Notes under the pieces: model-generated
Databases searched by the model: none
What the model was told of the DNA's origin: nothing
The model's input: the letters and a program-made list of their open reading frames with translations, nothing else
Source: Motiliproteus sp041586615
GTDB taxonomy: Bacteria; Pseudomonadota; Gammaproteobacteria; Pseudomonadales; Balneatricaceae
Assembly: GCA_041586615.1 (NCBI GenBank)
Contig: JBFGZS010000019.1
Location: forward strand, 1-62,989
Direction: 5' to 3'
DNA: 62,989 bases
Position numbers and translations under genes: made by a program
Shown: one piece after another, positions 26,381 through 35,371 of the stretch
Layout of the letters: the number at the start of each line of letters is the position of its first letter
How positions within the stretch are numbered: the first letter of the stretch is position 1

Positions 26381-27196
26381 ATGTCGCCGCAGACTCCCGC
26401 TCCCGTTTCAGCTCCAGCCTGCTTCCGCTTCAAGGGCAGCAGTATCGCCCTGACTGAACTGGAACTGCTCGATTACCGTCCCGAGCAACTGCAGCAGCAA
26501 CTCGAGGCGCAGTCACGCGCTATGCCGCAGTTGTTTCAGCAGATGCCGATTCTGCTGAATCTGGTTAAATTGCCTGAAGAACAGGCGCTCCCCGAACTCG
26601 ACGCCCTGGTGGCACTTTGCCGGACATTTGGTATCAATCCCATCGGTGTCCGTGGCGATGCGCGCCTGGATCCGGCCTGTTGTCAGGCCGCCGGAATAGC
26701 CTACTTTAGCGCCGGCCGGAGCAGTATCCGCAACAACGACGTGCCCTCGTCCGTAGCGGTTTCTGCCAACGGCCCGCAGGCGGAGACCTCGCCGGTTGAA
26801 CCGCAGGAAAACAGTAACGCACAGCCTGCTGCGACGACCGATGCCGATAAGCCCGAAGAGAACGGTGCTGCTACCGCACGTATTATCACCACCCCGGTAC
26901 GCTCCGGCCAGCAGATCTACGCCCGGGGTGGCGACCTGATTATTCTGGCGGCCGTCGGTGCCGGGGCCGAAGTGATGGCCGATGGCAATATTCATATTTA
27001 CGGCGCGTTGCGGGGGCGTGCGATGGCCGGTGTGTGCGGTAATGAACAGGCGCGTATTTTCTGTCAGAGCCTGGAAGCCGAGCTCATTTCTATCGCGGGC
27101 TTTTTTAAAGCCTGCGATGACCTGCAAAGCGAGCAATGGAAACAACCGGCTCAAGCGTTTCTGAACGGAACCCGTTTGGAAACGGCAGCGCTGTAA
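26381..27196 (+). CDS. minC: Septum-site inhibitor MinC
   Basis: 271 residues from ATG 26381 (ATG 26372 is also possible; no strong ribosome binding site for either). The N-terminal MinC domain (about 10-100, FRFKGSSIALTEL ... MPQLFQQMPILLNL) is joined by a Pro/Asn/Gln-rich linker to the C-terminal beta-helix (about 165-265, VRSGQQIYARGGDLIILAAV, GNIHIYGALRGRAMAG). MinC blocks FtsZ rings away from mid-cell. It is followed by minD after an unusually long 237-bp gap. Confidence 0.93.
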   Translation: MSPQTPAPVSAPACFRFKGSSIALTELELLDYRPEQLQQQLEAQSRAMPQLFQQMPILLNLVKLPEEQALPELDALVALCRTFGINPIGVRGDARLDPACCQAAGIAYFSAGRSSIRNNDVPSSVAVSANGPQAETSPVEPQENSNAQPAATTDADKPEENGAATARIITTPVRSGQQIYARGGDLIILAAVGAGAEVMADGNIHIYGALRGRAMAGVCGNEQARIFCQSLEAELISIAGFFKACDDLQSEQWKQPAQAFLNGTRLETAAL

Positions 27197-27433
27197 TCAA
27201 TTTTTAGACAACAGCTGGGTTGCATCCTGCTCAGAGCACTTACGCGGCGCACAGGGCAGGCAGGGGTAGGTCGGTGTAGATCGGGGCAGGTAGATAAGGG
27301 GCGGCAGATAGAGTAGGTATCACAAGGGCATCGCATTATCCGGAATATGGTGGTAATCGGAGCAGGCGAGCTATGGAGCGCGGATTCGACAGTTTCGTCA
27401 TCCAGCATAGGCATTGACAAAAAGGTATAGATC

Positions 27434-28249
27434 ATGGCTGAAATTATCGTTGTCACATCGGGTAAAGGCGGCGTGGGCAAGACCACAACCAGCGCGGCCA
27501 TTGGCACCGGGCTGGCTCTGCGGGGCTTTAAAACCGTCGTTATCGATTTTGATGTGGGGCTGCGCAACCTGGATTTGATCATGGGCTGCGAGCGCCGGGT
27601 CGTGTTCGATTTCGTGAATGTTATTAATCAGGAAGCGAGCCTGAACCAGGCGTTGATCCGCGATAAACGCACCGACAACCTGTTTATTCTGGCGGCGTCT
27701 CAGACCCGGGATAAAGATGCACTGAGCAAAGAAGGCGTCGAACGGATACTGGATGAGCTGGGCAAAGATTTCGATTATATCGTGTGTGATTCACCCGCCG
27801 GTATCGAAAAAGGCGCCCAGATGGCGCTGTACTTTGCCGATACGGCGATCGTGGTCACCAACCCCGAAGTGAGCTCGGTGCGCGATTCCGATCGGATTCT
27901 TGGCGTGCTGCAGAGCAAATCACGTCACGCGGAAAACGGCGGCAGCGTCAAAGAGCACTTGCTGTTAACCCGTTATAATCCCACTCGTGTGGAGCAGGGC
28001 GAGATGCTTGGCGTGGACGATGTCTGCGAAATTCTGGCCATACCGCTGTTGGGTGTGATTCCCGAGTCCGTTGCCGTACTCAAGGCATCGAACCAGGGGG
28101 TGCCGGTGATTATCGACGATAAAAGCGATGCCGGTCAGGGCTACAGCGACGCCGTCGCGCGCTTTCTTGGCGAAGAAGTGGAGCACCGTTTTCTGGAAGT
28201 TCAGCGCAAAGGCTTTCTGAGCCGTGTTTTTGGCCGGAGGGCTTCATGA
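27434..28249 (+). CDS. minD: Septum-site ATPase MinD
   Basis: A 271-residue membrane-cycling ATPase. It starts AEIIVVTSGKGGVGKTTTSA with the deviant Walker A Lys pair, has DFDVGLRNLDLIMGCE, the switch DSPAGIEKGA and the C-terminal amphipathic membrane-targeting helix (GFLSRVFG). Its stop overlaps minE by 4 bp (ATGA). The 237-bp region before it is G-rich and holds no recognised gene. Confidence 0.97.
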   Translation: MAEIIVVTSGKGGVGKTTTSAAIGTGLALRGFKTVVIDFDVGLRNLDLIMGCERRVVFDFVNVINQEASLNQALIRDKRTDNLFILAASQTRDKDALSKEGVERILDELGKDFDYIVCDSPAGIEKGAQMALYFADTAIVVTNPEVSSVRDSDRILGVLQSKSRHAENGGSVKEHLLLTRYNPTRVEQGEMLGVDDVCEILAIPLLGVIPESVAVLKASNQGVPVIIDDKSDAGQGYSDAVARFLGEEVEHRFLEVQRKGFLSRVFGRRAS

Positions 28250-28497
28250 GTATTTTTAACTATTTTCGTGATCGAAAAACCAGCACCGCTCACGTTGCAA
28301 AAGAGCGCCTGCAGGTGTTGGTGGCCTATGAGCGTAACCGCCGTAACCAGCCGGACTATCTGCCTCAGATGCAGAAAGAGATCCTGGCGGTTATCGCCAA
28401 ATATGTAAAAATCGACGAAGACCACGTCAAAATCAATCTGGATGAAGACTGCTCTATCCTGGAGCTGAACGTGACGCTCCCCGAGCAGCGCAGCTGA
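28246..28497 (+). CDS. minE: Min topological specificity factor MinE
   Basis: An 83-residue protein with the N-terminal membrane-binding and anti-MinCD segment (SIFNYFRD, then AKERLQVLVAYERN) and the C-terminal dimerisation domain. It stimulates MinD ATPase and drives pole-to-pole oscillation. Length is standard. It overlaps minD by 4 bp. Confidence 0.97.
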   Translation: MSIFNYFRDRKTSTAHVAKERLQVLVAYERNRRNQPDYLPQMQKEILAVIAKYVKIDEDHVKINLDEDCSILELNVTLPEQRS

Positions 28498-28534
28498 TTG
28501 CATACTCCGCCCGTATGAGATCAACACGGCGTGC

Positions 28535-28579
28535 CACGCGCGAAACCTTCGGGTGTCGCGCGCGTGTCACGTCGTTTTT
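28535..28579. terminator. Terminator between convergent minE and VOC gene
   Basis: CACGCGCGA and TCGCGCGCGTG form a GC-rich hairpin with a two-base bulge, followed on the plus strand by GTTTTTAT. It overlaps the last codons of the VOC gene. Confidence 0.55.
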
Positions 28580-28995
28580 ATATCCAGCGCCGGCGCGCCT
28601 GGGCCGAGCGGTTGCCCATAACTAAATTCGACATAATTGCCGTCGGGATCCTGCAGGCCGCAGTAATAGCCCACCGGAAAGGGTTCATCCACCGGTTCCC
28701 ATACCAGGCACTGCGCACGACGCCCTTTCGCGGCAATACTCTCCACCGCCTGTCGACTCTCGACGGCAAAACCGAGATGAGTAAAGTCGTTACGGGCATG
28801 GGGGTGGGGCGGCCCACCGGAGAGCAGTACCAAGATAAAATCCTGCTCACGGCCTGTTTCCGCCATCCAGAGGATATGCTTGCCAGAGGGGTGACGCTCA
28901 TGGATCACCCGCATATCACAGAACTGCTCGTAAAAGGCTTTGCAGGCATCGAGCTCACGAACGTGCAGGGCAATGTGGGTCAGCGATGGGGGCAT
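28567..28995 (-). CDS. VOC-superfamily (glyoxalase/dioxygenase fold) protein
   Basis: A 142-residue protein from ATG 28995 (GGAG eight bases upstream; the open frame to 29088 has no such signal). It has the paired beta-alpha-beta-beta-beta modules of the vicinal oxygen chelate fold: THIALHVRELDACKAFYEQF near the start, FTHLGFAVES in the middle and GYYCGLQDPDGNYVEFSYG near the end. Metal-site residues His and Glu are present at the usual places. The exact reaction (lyase, isomerase, dioxygenase or resistance protein) is unknown. Confidence 0.85.
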   Translation of the reverse strand: MPPSLTHIALHVRELDACKAFYEQFCDMRVIHERHPSGKHILWMAETGREQDFILVLLSGGPPHPHARNDFTHLGFAVESRQAVESIAAKGRRAQCLVWEPVDEPFPVGYYCGLQDPDGNYVEFSYGQPLGPGAPALDIKTT

Positions 28996-29140
28996 AACAA
29001 CCACTCCTTCATGGTAGGCCAGGGGTATCTGGTGACTCATTTTAGCGAACAGCGTATCAATGTGCATAATTAGGCAGGCAGTACGCAATATTGGTTCTAA
29101 GAATAAGGTTCTGCGATAATTCTGCGCGACGTAGCGTTTA

Positions 29141-29253
29141 TTTAAGTGGCAGCTTAATACCGAGCAACAATGTCGCCTTAAAACAATGTCGCCTTAAAAC
29201 AATGTTGTCTTAAAACAATGTCGCCGTGGCATCAAGCCAGGTGAGGTTAATAG
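29141..29253 (+). repeat. Interspersed intergenic repeat, copy C, with internal 16-bp amplification
   Basis: Starts AGTGGCAGCTTAATACCGAG. The module AACAATGTCGCCTTAA is repeated in tandem, about 3.5 units with a 16-bp period (29165-29225, one unit with TTGTC). It ends CCGTGGCATCAAGCCAGGTG, then GGTTAATAG. It lies upstream of the large PAS-GGDEF-EAL gene. Confidence 0.8.
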
Positions 29254-29315
29254 TCCGACCGGCTCCTACTCGATGCAGTATGGCTCAGATTATGTGAGGA
29301 CTTCGACGGGGGGAT

Positions 29316-32300
29316 GTGATTTTGCGTAAACCGATGCTCAGTGATGACGTTCAAGCCTGTGCGAACGACATGCCCCCTCCGCATCTGTTAAGGCGCGTAT
29401 TCGACGGGCTCTGTCGCTGCGCAATGGTGCTGTTGATCGCCGCCACGCAGCCTGTTGCAGCACAAAACGAGGGCACAACCAAGCTCCCGCCGCCCGAAAG
29501 GGCCAGACTGACGGTGGCCTCCGACGATAACTATCCGCCCTATATTTTCCGTGACGCGTCGGGCAACCTAAACGGGTATCTGGTCGAACTCTGGGCACTG
29601 TGGAGCCAAGAAACCGGTGTGGCGGTCGATCTGTTGGCCAGCGACTGGGGCGCCGCTCAGGCGCGCATGAGCGCGCGGCGGGCCGATGTGATCGATACTA
29701 TTTTTCAGACGCCCGAGCGGGAAGCTATCTACGATTTTACCGCGGCGTATGCGCAGATTCCGGTGTCAATTTTCAGCGATAAGAAGATTGGCGGTATCAC
29801 GAAGCTCAGCGATCTGGTCGGTTTTCTCGTTGGGGTAAAAGCCGGTGATGCCTGCATCGAAACCCTGCAGGCCGCGGGTGTGGATTCGTTGCAAACGTAC
29901 CGCAGTTACGAAAGCCTGGTGCAGGCCTCCATCGACGGCAGTGTGCGTCTCTTTTGCCTGGACGAACCCCCCGCCAATTATCTGTTGTATAAACATGAAG
30001 CCCAGGCGCGCTTTTATCAGGCCTTTGAACTCCAACGGGGTGAGCTGAGCCGGGCCGTGCATAAGGGCGATAGCCAGACGCTGGCATTGGTTCAGCGCGG
30101 TTTTTCGGCTATTAATCTGGCCGACGAGCAGGCGTTGCGGGATAAATGGATGGGCAAAAGTCTCCGAGTGCCGGCGTACGTCAGTTATCTGGCCTATGGT
30201 TTATCGGCTGCAGCCTTGAGTGCCATCCTGTCGATTCTCTGGGGCTATACACTGCGCCGTCAAGTCAGGGCGCGGACGGCCGAACTGGAAGAGGAGCGGC
30301 TAAGGCTGCGCACGCTACTCGAAGCCATTCCTGATATGGTATGGATGAAAGACCCCGAAGGGGTATTCCACTTTTGTAATCCGACCGTTGAGCGCCTGTT
30401 TGGTGTGAAAGAAGCCGAGATTGTGGGTAAGCGTGCTGATGATTTTGTCGACGCGGCGCAGGCTGAAATATTTCAGGCCGATGACAGAAAGACCATAGAG
30501 AGCGGCACGGTCTGCATTCATGAAGAGTGGCTGACCTTCGCCGGCGCTGCGGAAGCCGTGCTGGTCGAAACCAGAAAGACGCCGGTCTTCGATGCCCGCG
30601 GACAGGTACTGGGCGTGCTCGGGCTAGCCCGAGACATTACTGCCCGCAAGCGCGTGGAGCTGGCGCTGCAGGAGAGTGAGGACCGGCTGCGAACCATACT
30701 CGATAGCGTCGAAGCCTGTATTTATATCAAAGATTGCAACTATCGGTACCAATACGCTAACCGACGCCTGTGCGAGCTATACGGTCGACCGTTGACCGAG
30801 ATGATCGGTTGTGACGACAGCGTGTTTTTTGATGCGCCAACGGCCGAGAATCTGCGAATGAATGACCGGCGGGTGATCGAAAACGGTGAGCGGGTGGCCG
30901 AGGAGGAGGTGAGTACCGGTATTGACCATCAGATAGCCAGCGCGTTCTATTCGGTAAAATTACCCTTACGTGACCAGGATGGCCAGATCTATGGCTTGTG
31001 CGGTATCTCGACCGATATTACCGATCAAAAATCAACCGACGCGTCGCTGCGTATTGCTGCCGTGGCCTTCGAGTCGCAGCAGGGTATGCTGATCACGGAT
31101 GCGCAAACGATCATTCTACGCGTCAATCAATCCCTGGTGGATATGACGGGTTACGCGGCGCAGGAGTTGGTCGGAAAGACGCCTAAGGTGTTCGCATCGG
31201 GTCGTCATGATGCCGATTATTTCAAGGTCATGTGGGATTCGATCAACCGGACGGGGAGTTGGCAGGGAGAGATCTGGGACCGGCGTAAAAATGGCGAGAT
31301 TTATCCCAAGTGGTTGAGCATCACCGCGGTGAAAGGGATCGATGGTGACGTGACTCATTACGTGGGCACACAAAACGATATTACCGATCGCAAAGCTGCC
31401 GAGGCACAGATCCGCAACCTGGCCTTCTACGATCCGCTGACGTCGCTACCCAATCGCCGACTGCTTGCTGATCGTTTGCAACATGCCCTGGTTTCCAGCG
31501 CCCGCAGCGGCAAGGAGGGCGCTTTGCTGTTTATCGACCTGGACCATTTTAAAACCCTGAACGATACGCTCGGTCATGATAAGGGTGACCTCTTGTTACA
31601 ACGTGTGGCACAGCGTATTCACGCGTCTATCCGCGATGGGGATACGGTTGCGCGCCTGGGCGGTGATGAATTTGTGGTGATGCTGGAGGGACTGAATCAG
31701 GATAACAAGGAAGCGGCCAAGCAGACGCAGGTTATTGCCGATAAAATACTCCGCGCTATCTGCCAACCCTATGATCTGAACGGACAGAAATACCGCAGCA
31801 GTTCGAGCATCGGGATTACGTTGTTTGATGCGCAGAACAACAGCAGTGAAGAGCTGATGAAACGCGCGGATATGGCGATGTACAAAGCCAAGGCCGCGGG
31901 GCGTAATGCGCTGCGTTTTTTCGATCCCAGCATGCAGTCGGAGGTCTCCGAGCGGGCCCGCGTGGAGAACGATTTACGCGAAGCCCTGCGCCAGCAGCAT
32001 TTTATCCTTTATTATCAGCCACAACTGGATGGTTCAGGGCGGATAACGGGCGCGGAATCGCTGGTGCGTTGGCAACACCCGGAACAGGGAGTCGTCCCTC
32101 CGGGTCACTTTATACCATTGGCCGAAGAAACGGGCTTGATATTACCGCTGGGTGCCTGGGTGCTAGAAAGCGCCTGTCAACAGTTGGCGCGCTGGGGGCT
32201 GGACCCGGCGCGAAAGGCGCTGAGATTGGCGGTGAATGTGAGTGCGGCGCAGCTGCACCAAGCGGACTTTGTCGAGCACGTCGTTGCCTTACTCGAACAA

Positions 32301-32726
32301 GCCGGTGCGAACCCGCACCGGTTAAAGCTGGAGCTGACGGAAAGCCGCTTGCTTGACGATATTGAAGACAGTATCGACAAGATGCGCCGCCTAAGTGCGT
32401 TAGGGGTCGGCTTTTCCCTCGATGATTTCGGTACCGGCTATTCGTCACTGGCTTATCTGAAACGGCTGCCCTTGGAAGAGCTGAAAATAGATCGCTCGTT
32501 TGTGCGCGATATCCTGACGGACCCCAATGATGCGGCTATTGCCCGCACGGTGGTGGCACTGGCCGACAGCCTGGGACTGTCGGTGATCGCCGAAGGGGTG
32601 GAAACGGAGGCGCAACGGGTGTTACTGGCGGAAAACGGCTGTCGGGATTACCAGGGCTTTTTATTCAGCCCACCACTGCCTATCGATCAATTCGACGCGT
32701 TAATTACGACCGGTAAGGTTCGATAG
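29316..32726 (+). CDS. SBP3-PAS-GGDEF-EAL sensor, c-di-GMP turnover
   Basis: About 1130 residues. After a signal/anchor segment (VLLIAATQPVAA) comes a periplasmic solute-binding domain of family 3 (about 60-280, LTVASDDNYPPYIFRD), one TM helix (about 290-312), three PAS domains (about 330-450, 460-570, 580-700), GGDEF (about 705-870) and EAL (880-1130). GGDEF is intact with an RDGD inhibitory site before it. EAL reads ESL but keeps catalytic residues (NVSAAQL, LELTES, DDFGTGYSSL, LKIDRS, AEGVE). It probably converts a periplasmic ligand into a change in c-di-GMP. Start uncertain: GTG 29316, TTG 29322 (GGGGGG eight bases upstream) or ATG 29334. Confidence 0.93.
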   Translation: MILRKPMLSDDVQACANDMPPPHLLRRVFDGLCRCAMVLLIAATQPVAAQNEGTTKLPPPERARLTVASDDNYPPYIFRDASGNLNGYLVELWALWSQETGVAVDLLASDWGAAQARMSARRADVIDTIFQTPEREAIYDFTAAYAQIPVSIFSDKKIGGITKLSDLVGFLVGVKAGDACIETLQAAGVDSLQTYRSYESLVQASIDGSVRLFCLDEPPANYLLYKHEAQARFYQAFELQRGELSRAVHKGDSQTLALVQRGFSAINLADEQALRDKWMGKSLRVPAYVSYLAYGLSAAALSAILSILWGYTLRRQVRARTAELEEERLRLRTLLEAIPDMVWMKDPEGVFHFCNPTVERLFGVKEAEIVGKRADDFVDAAQAEIFQADDRKTIESGTVCIHEEWLTFAGAAEAVLVETRKTPVFDARGQVLGVLGLARDITARKRVELALQESEDRLRTILDSVEACIYIKDCNYRYQYANRRLCELYGRPLTEMIGCDDSVFFDAPTAENLRMNDRRVIENGERVAEEEVSTGIDHQIASAFYSVKLPLRDQDGQIYGLCGISTDITDQKSTDASLRIAAVAFESQQGMLITDAQTIILRVNQSLVDMTGYAAQELVGKTPKVFASGRHDADYFKVMWDSINRTGSWQGEIWDRRKNGEIYPKWLSITAVKGIDGDVTHYVGTQNDITDRKAAEAQIRNLAFYDPLTSLPNRRLLADRLQHALVSSARSGKEGALLFIDLDHFKTLNDTLGHDKGDLLLQRVAQRIHASIRDGDTVARLGGDEFVVMLEGLNQDNKEAAKQTQVIADKILRAICQPYDLNGQKYRSSSSIGITLFDAQNNSSEELMKRADMAMYKAKAAGRNALRFFDPSMQSEVSERARVENDLREALRQQHFILYYQPQLDGSGRITGAESLVRWQHPEQGVVPPGHFIPLAEETGLILPLGAWVLESACQQLARWGLDPARKALRLAVNVSAAQLHQADFVEHVVALLEQAGANPHRLKLELTESRLLDDIEDSIDKMRRLSALGVGFSLDDFGTGYSSLAYLKRLPLEELKIDRSFVRDILTDPNDAAIARTVVALADSLGLSVIAEGVETEAQRVLLAENGCRDYQGFLFSPPLPIDQFDALITTGKVR

Positions 32727-32817
32727 ACTGCGAGCGGAGGCGCTTTTCTCCGCCGTTAACGAAGCATCATCGTTTTCGTGTTCGACGATCAGCCGTTTGA
32801 CCTCAAAAAACATCCTC

Positions 32818-33858
32818 TCAACGCCGCTGCCGCAGGTACGCGGAAGGGGATAAGCCCGTCCAATGTTTAAACGCGCGGGTGAAGGAGCGCGCCTCGCTGA
32901 AGCCCAGCTGGCGCGCGGTTTCCGTGATGGACAGCTTTTGCGAGAATAACTTTTCGATCGCCAGGTCGCGGCGGATCTCATCTTTTATATTCGGATAAGA
33001 ACGGCCTTCGGCTCTGAGCTTGCGCCGCAATGTTTGCGAGCTGATATTAAAGCGCTCGGCCAGCGCTTCAAACGAGGGGCAGATCAGCGGGTTATCACGC
33101 CCCGCATGGTGTTCTTTATTCGATTTCGGGTCCTGCGGGTGCAGCAGCCAGGAGCGGATCTGTGCGCTATAGCTCTGCTCGTCGGCGGGGATGGTCATCA
33201 TATCCGCCGGGGAGTGGCGCAGGAACCGGGACAGGTCCCGTTGCGTACGTACGGTGGGTAGCGCCAAAAGGCTGCTGCTGAATTCCAGTCGCAGGGCAGG
33301 CTGGTCGAAATGGTGCGGGCAGGGAAACAGGTCGTATAGCTCGTCGGCATTCACCGGGCGTGGGTAACTGAAGCCTACCCCATGCAGGGGGATGCGCCGC
33401 CCGATTGCCCAGCTGGCAAAACGGTGCCAGATCACCAACCAGAACTCCTGATAGAAATGGTCCGGATCCAGCTCGGGACGTGCGAAGCGCACACTGAGTT
33501 CGGCAACGTCGCAGCCGACGGTTAGTGTCATCTGCAAGTCATCGGTCATCAGATTGTAAAGCTGAATGCCTTGCTCTAGTAAGGGCTGTAGCCTGTCGTA
33601 GTGCAGCGCGTGACGGGTCATCAGTGCGAAGACCCCGGGTTTGCAACGGTGTTGGGTGCAACCCATAAACTCGTCGTCCAGACCTGCCCATATCAGGCGC
33701 ACCAGTTGGGCCATCGGATCGGCGTGTACACGCGTGCCGGCCAGGGTCGCCTGCTTTCGGCTGAGTCCGATCTGAGCCAGCAACGAGTCGGTATTTAAGC
33801 CTTTGCGCGTGGCGCAACGCAACGCCGCCTGCAAGTAATGAATATCCACGGTCGCCAT
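32818..33858 (-). CDS. AraC-family transcriptional regulator
   Basis: A 346-residue regulator with an N-terminal ligand domain of the arabinose-binding-like type (about 20-210, found in OruR/ArgR-like AraC proteins) and a C-terminal double helix-turn-helix (about 250-344: LAERFNISSQTLRRKLR and ITETARQLGFSEARSFTRAF). It is divergent from the acyl-CoA catabolic cluster that starts at 34125 and is its likely regulator. The effector is unknown. Confidence 0.9.
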   Translation of the reverse strand: MATVDIHYLQAALRCATRKGLNTDSLLAQIGLSRKQATLAGTRVHADPMAQLVRLIWAGLDDEFMGCTQHRCKPGVFALMTRHALHYDRLQPLLEQGIQLYNLMTDDLQMTLTVGCDVAELSVRFARPELDPDHFYQEFWLVIWHRFASWAIGRRIPLHGVGFSYPRPVNADELYDLFPCPHHFDQPALRLEFSSSLLALPTVRTQRDLSRFLRHSPADMMTIPADEQSYSAQIRSWLLHPQDPKSNKEHHAGRDNPLICPSFEALAERFNISSQTLRRKLRAEGRSYPNIKDEIRRDLAIEKLFSQKLSITETARQLGFSEARSFTRAFKHWTGLSPSAYLRQRR

Positions 33859-33945
33859 CGCTTACCTTCTTTTCAACTGTTTCGTTTCAATCATCTTGTT
33901 TAACCTGCCGTCTGCCGACTGCCGCTATTAGTCTATTGTGTAATC

Positions 33946-33973
33946 TTTTGTGATCTATGTCGTCATTTTGTGA
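33946..33973. promoter_or_regulatory. Direct repeat TTTTGTGA, candidate AraC-type operator
   Basis: TTTTGTGA lies at 33946-33953 and again at 33966-33973, a 20-bp period (about two helical turns). AraC-family dimers bind such direct repeats. It sits between the divergent regulator and thiolase genes. Confidence 0.4.
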
Positions 33974-34124
33974 CATTTTATGTGCCGGTTGTTTATTGCA
34001 TGATCAGTGACCAGTGAATTATCCGGGGTTGAGCGGGGTCTTATCCGACAGGCGGACTAGAGTAAATGTTCGGACGCCTGCTGCATCCCTATTTTTGACA
34101 AGAATAAGACAACGAGGTAACACC

Positions 34125-35312
34125 ATGACACAACATAACGATCCGATCGTCATTGTTGGCGCAGCCCGTACCCCTATGGGTGGCCTACAGGGTTCTTTGA
34201 GCAGCGTGGCGGCGCCGCAATTGGGGGCGGTTGCGATCCGTGCCGCGGTTGCTCGCGCAGGTATCGCCGCGAGCGATGTCGATGAAGTGATCATGGGTTG
34301 TGTGCTCCCCGCCGGCCTGGGGCAGGCACCCGCCCGGCAAGCATCTCTGGGTGCCGATCTGCCGCTGAGCGCCGGTTGCACCACCATCAACAAGATGTGC
34401 GGCTCCGGCATGAAAGCGCTGATGCAGGCGAGTGATCAGATTGTGGCAGGAAGCGCCTCGGTGATGGTGGCCGGCGGCATGGAAAATATGAGTCTGTCAC
34501 CGTATTTATTGCCGAAGGCCCGTACCGGGTTGCGTATGGGACACGGTCAGGTGATCGACTCTATGTTCTTCGACGGGCTGGAAGATGCCTACGAAGGGGG
34601 GCTGATGGGCGCTTTCGCGCAGAAAACTGCCGATGACTACGGTCTGAGCCGTGAGGCGATGGACGATTATGCAATTCTATCCCTGACCCGCGCGCAGCAT
34701 GCGGTTAACGGCGGCCACTTCGCCGCCGAGATCGCGGCGGTAACCGTCAAGAGCCGCAAAGGCGAGCAGCAGGTGGACAGCGACGAGCAGCCCGGCCATG
34801 CCGATATGGATAAAATCCGTAAGCTGCGCCCGGCCTTTAAGAAAGACGGCACCGTGACGGCGGCTAACTCCAGTTCAATCTCCGACGGCGCGGCCGCGCT
34901 GGTACTGATGAAAGAGAGCGATGCCCGCGCCCGTGGCCTGACGCCGCTGGCCCGGATTCTGGGTCACAGCACCCATGCCCAAAAACCCGCTGAATTTACT
35001 CTCGCCCCGATCGGCTCGATCGAGAAGCTGTTGGAGCAGGTCGGTTGGTCTATCGATGATGTGGATCTGTTTGAGATTAACGAAGCCTTTGCCGTCGTTT
35101 CCATGCTGGCGATCCAGGCGCTGGGGCTTGATCCAGAAAAGGTCAATGTCAACGGTGGCGCCTGTGCCCTGGGTCACCCGATCGGCGCATCCGGTGCGCG
35201 TATTCTGGTGACTCTGCTATATGCCCTGCAGGCTCAGGGCAAGTCACGGGGCGTGGCGTCCTTGTGTATCGGTGGTGGTGAAGCGACCGCTGTGGCGCTG
35301 GAGCTGATCTGA
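34125..35312 (+). CDS. Acetyl-CoA acyltransferase (thiolase)
   Basis: 395 residues from ATG 34125 with GAGGT eight bases upstream; the open frame extends 111 bases further without support. Thiolase signatures: nucleophile Cys92 in NKMCGSGMKAL, the GGMENMS loop, NEAFA near the C-terminal third and NVNGGACALGHPIGASGARI with the second catalytic Cys/His. It either condenses acetyl-CoA or cleaves 3-oxoacyl-CoA; the degradative neighbours favour cleavage. First gene of the acyl-CoA cluster. Confidence 0.93.
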   Translation: MTQHNDPIVIVGAARTPMGGLQGSLSSVAAPQLGAVAIRAAVARAGIAASDVDEVIMGCVLPAGLGQAPARQASLGADLPLSAGCTTINKMCGSGMKALMQASDQIVAGSASVMVAGGMENMSLSPYLLPKARTGLRMGHGQVIDSMFFDGLEDAYEGGLMGAFAQKTADDYGLSREAMDDYAILSLTRAQHAVNGGHFAAEIAAVTVKSRKGEQQVDSDEQPGHADMDKIRKLRPAFKKDGTVTAANSSSISDGAAALVLMKESDARARGLTPLARILGHSTHAQKPAEFTLAPIGSIEKLLEQVGWSIDDVDLFEINEAFAVVSMLAIQALGLDPEKVNVNGGACALGHPIGASGARILVTLLYALQAQGKSRGVASLCIGGGEATAVALELI

Positions 35313-35371
35313 TCGGCCTGTCATGGGGCTCAGCCCCGTCTGGCACAACTACAACAATAACGAGGTGAGTG

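Noticed and set aside
29141..29253. Copy C tandem units as a CRISPR array
   Set aside because: Units are contiguous without spacers and no cas genes are present.
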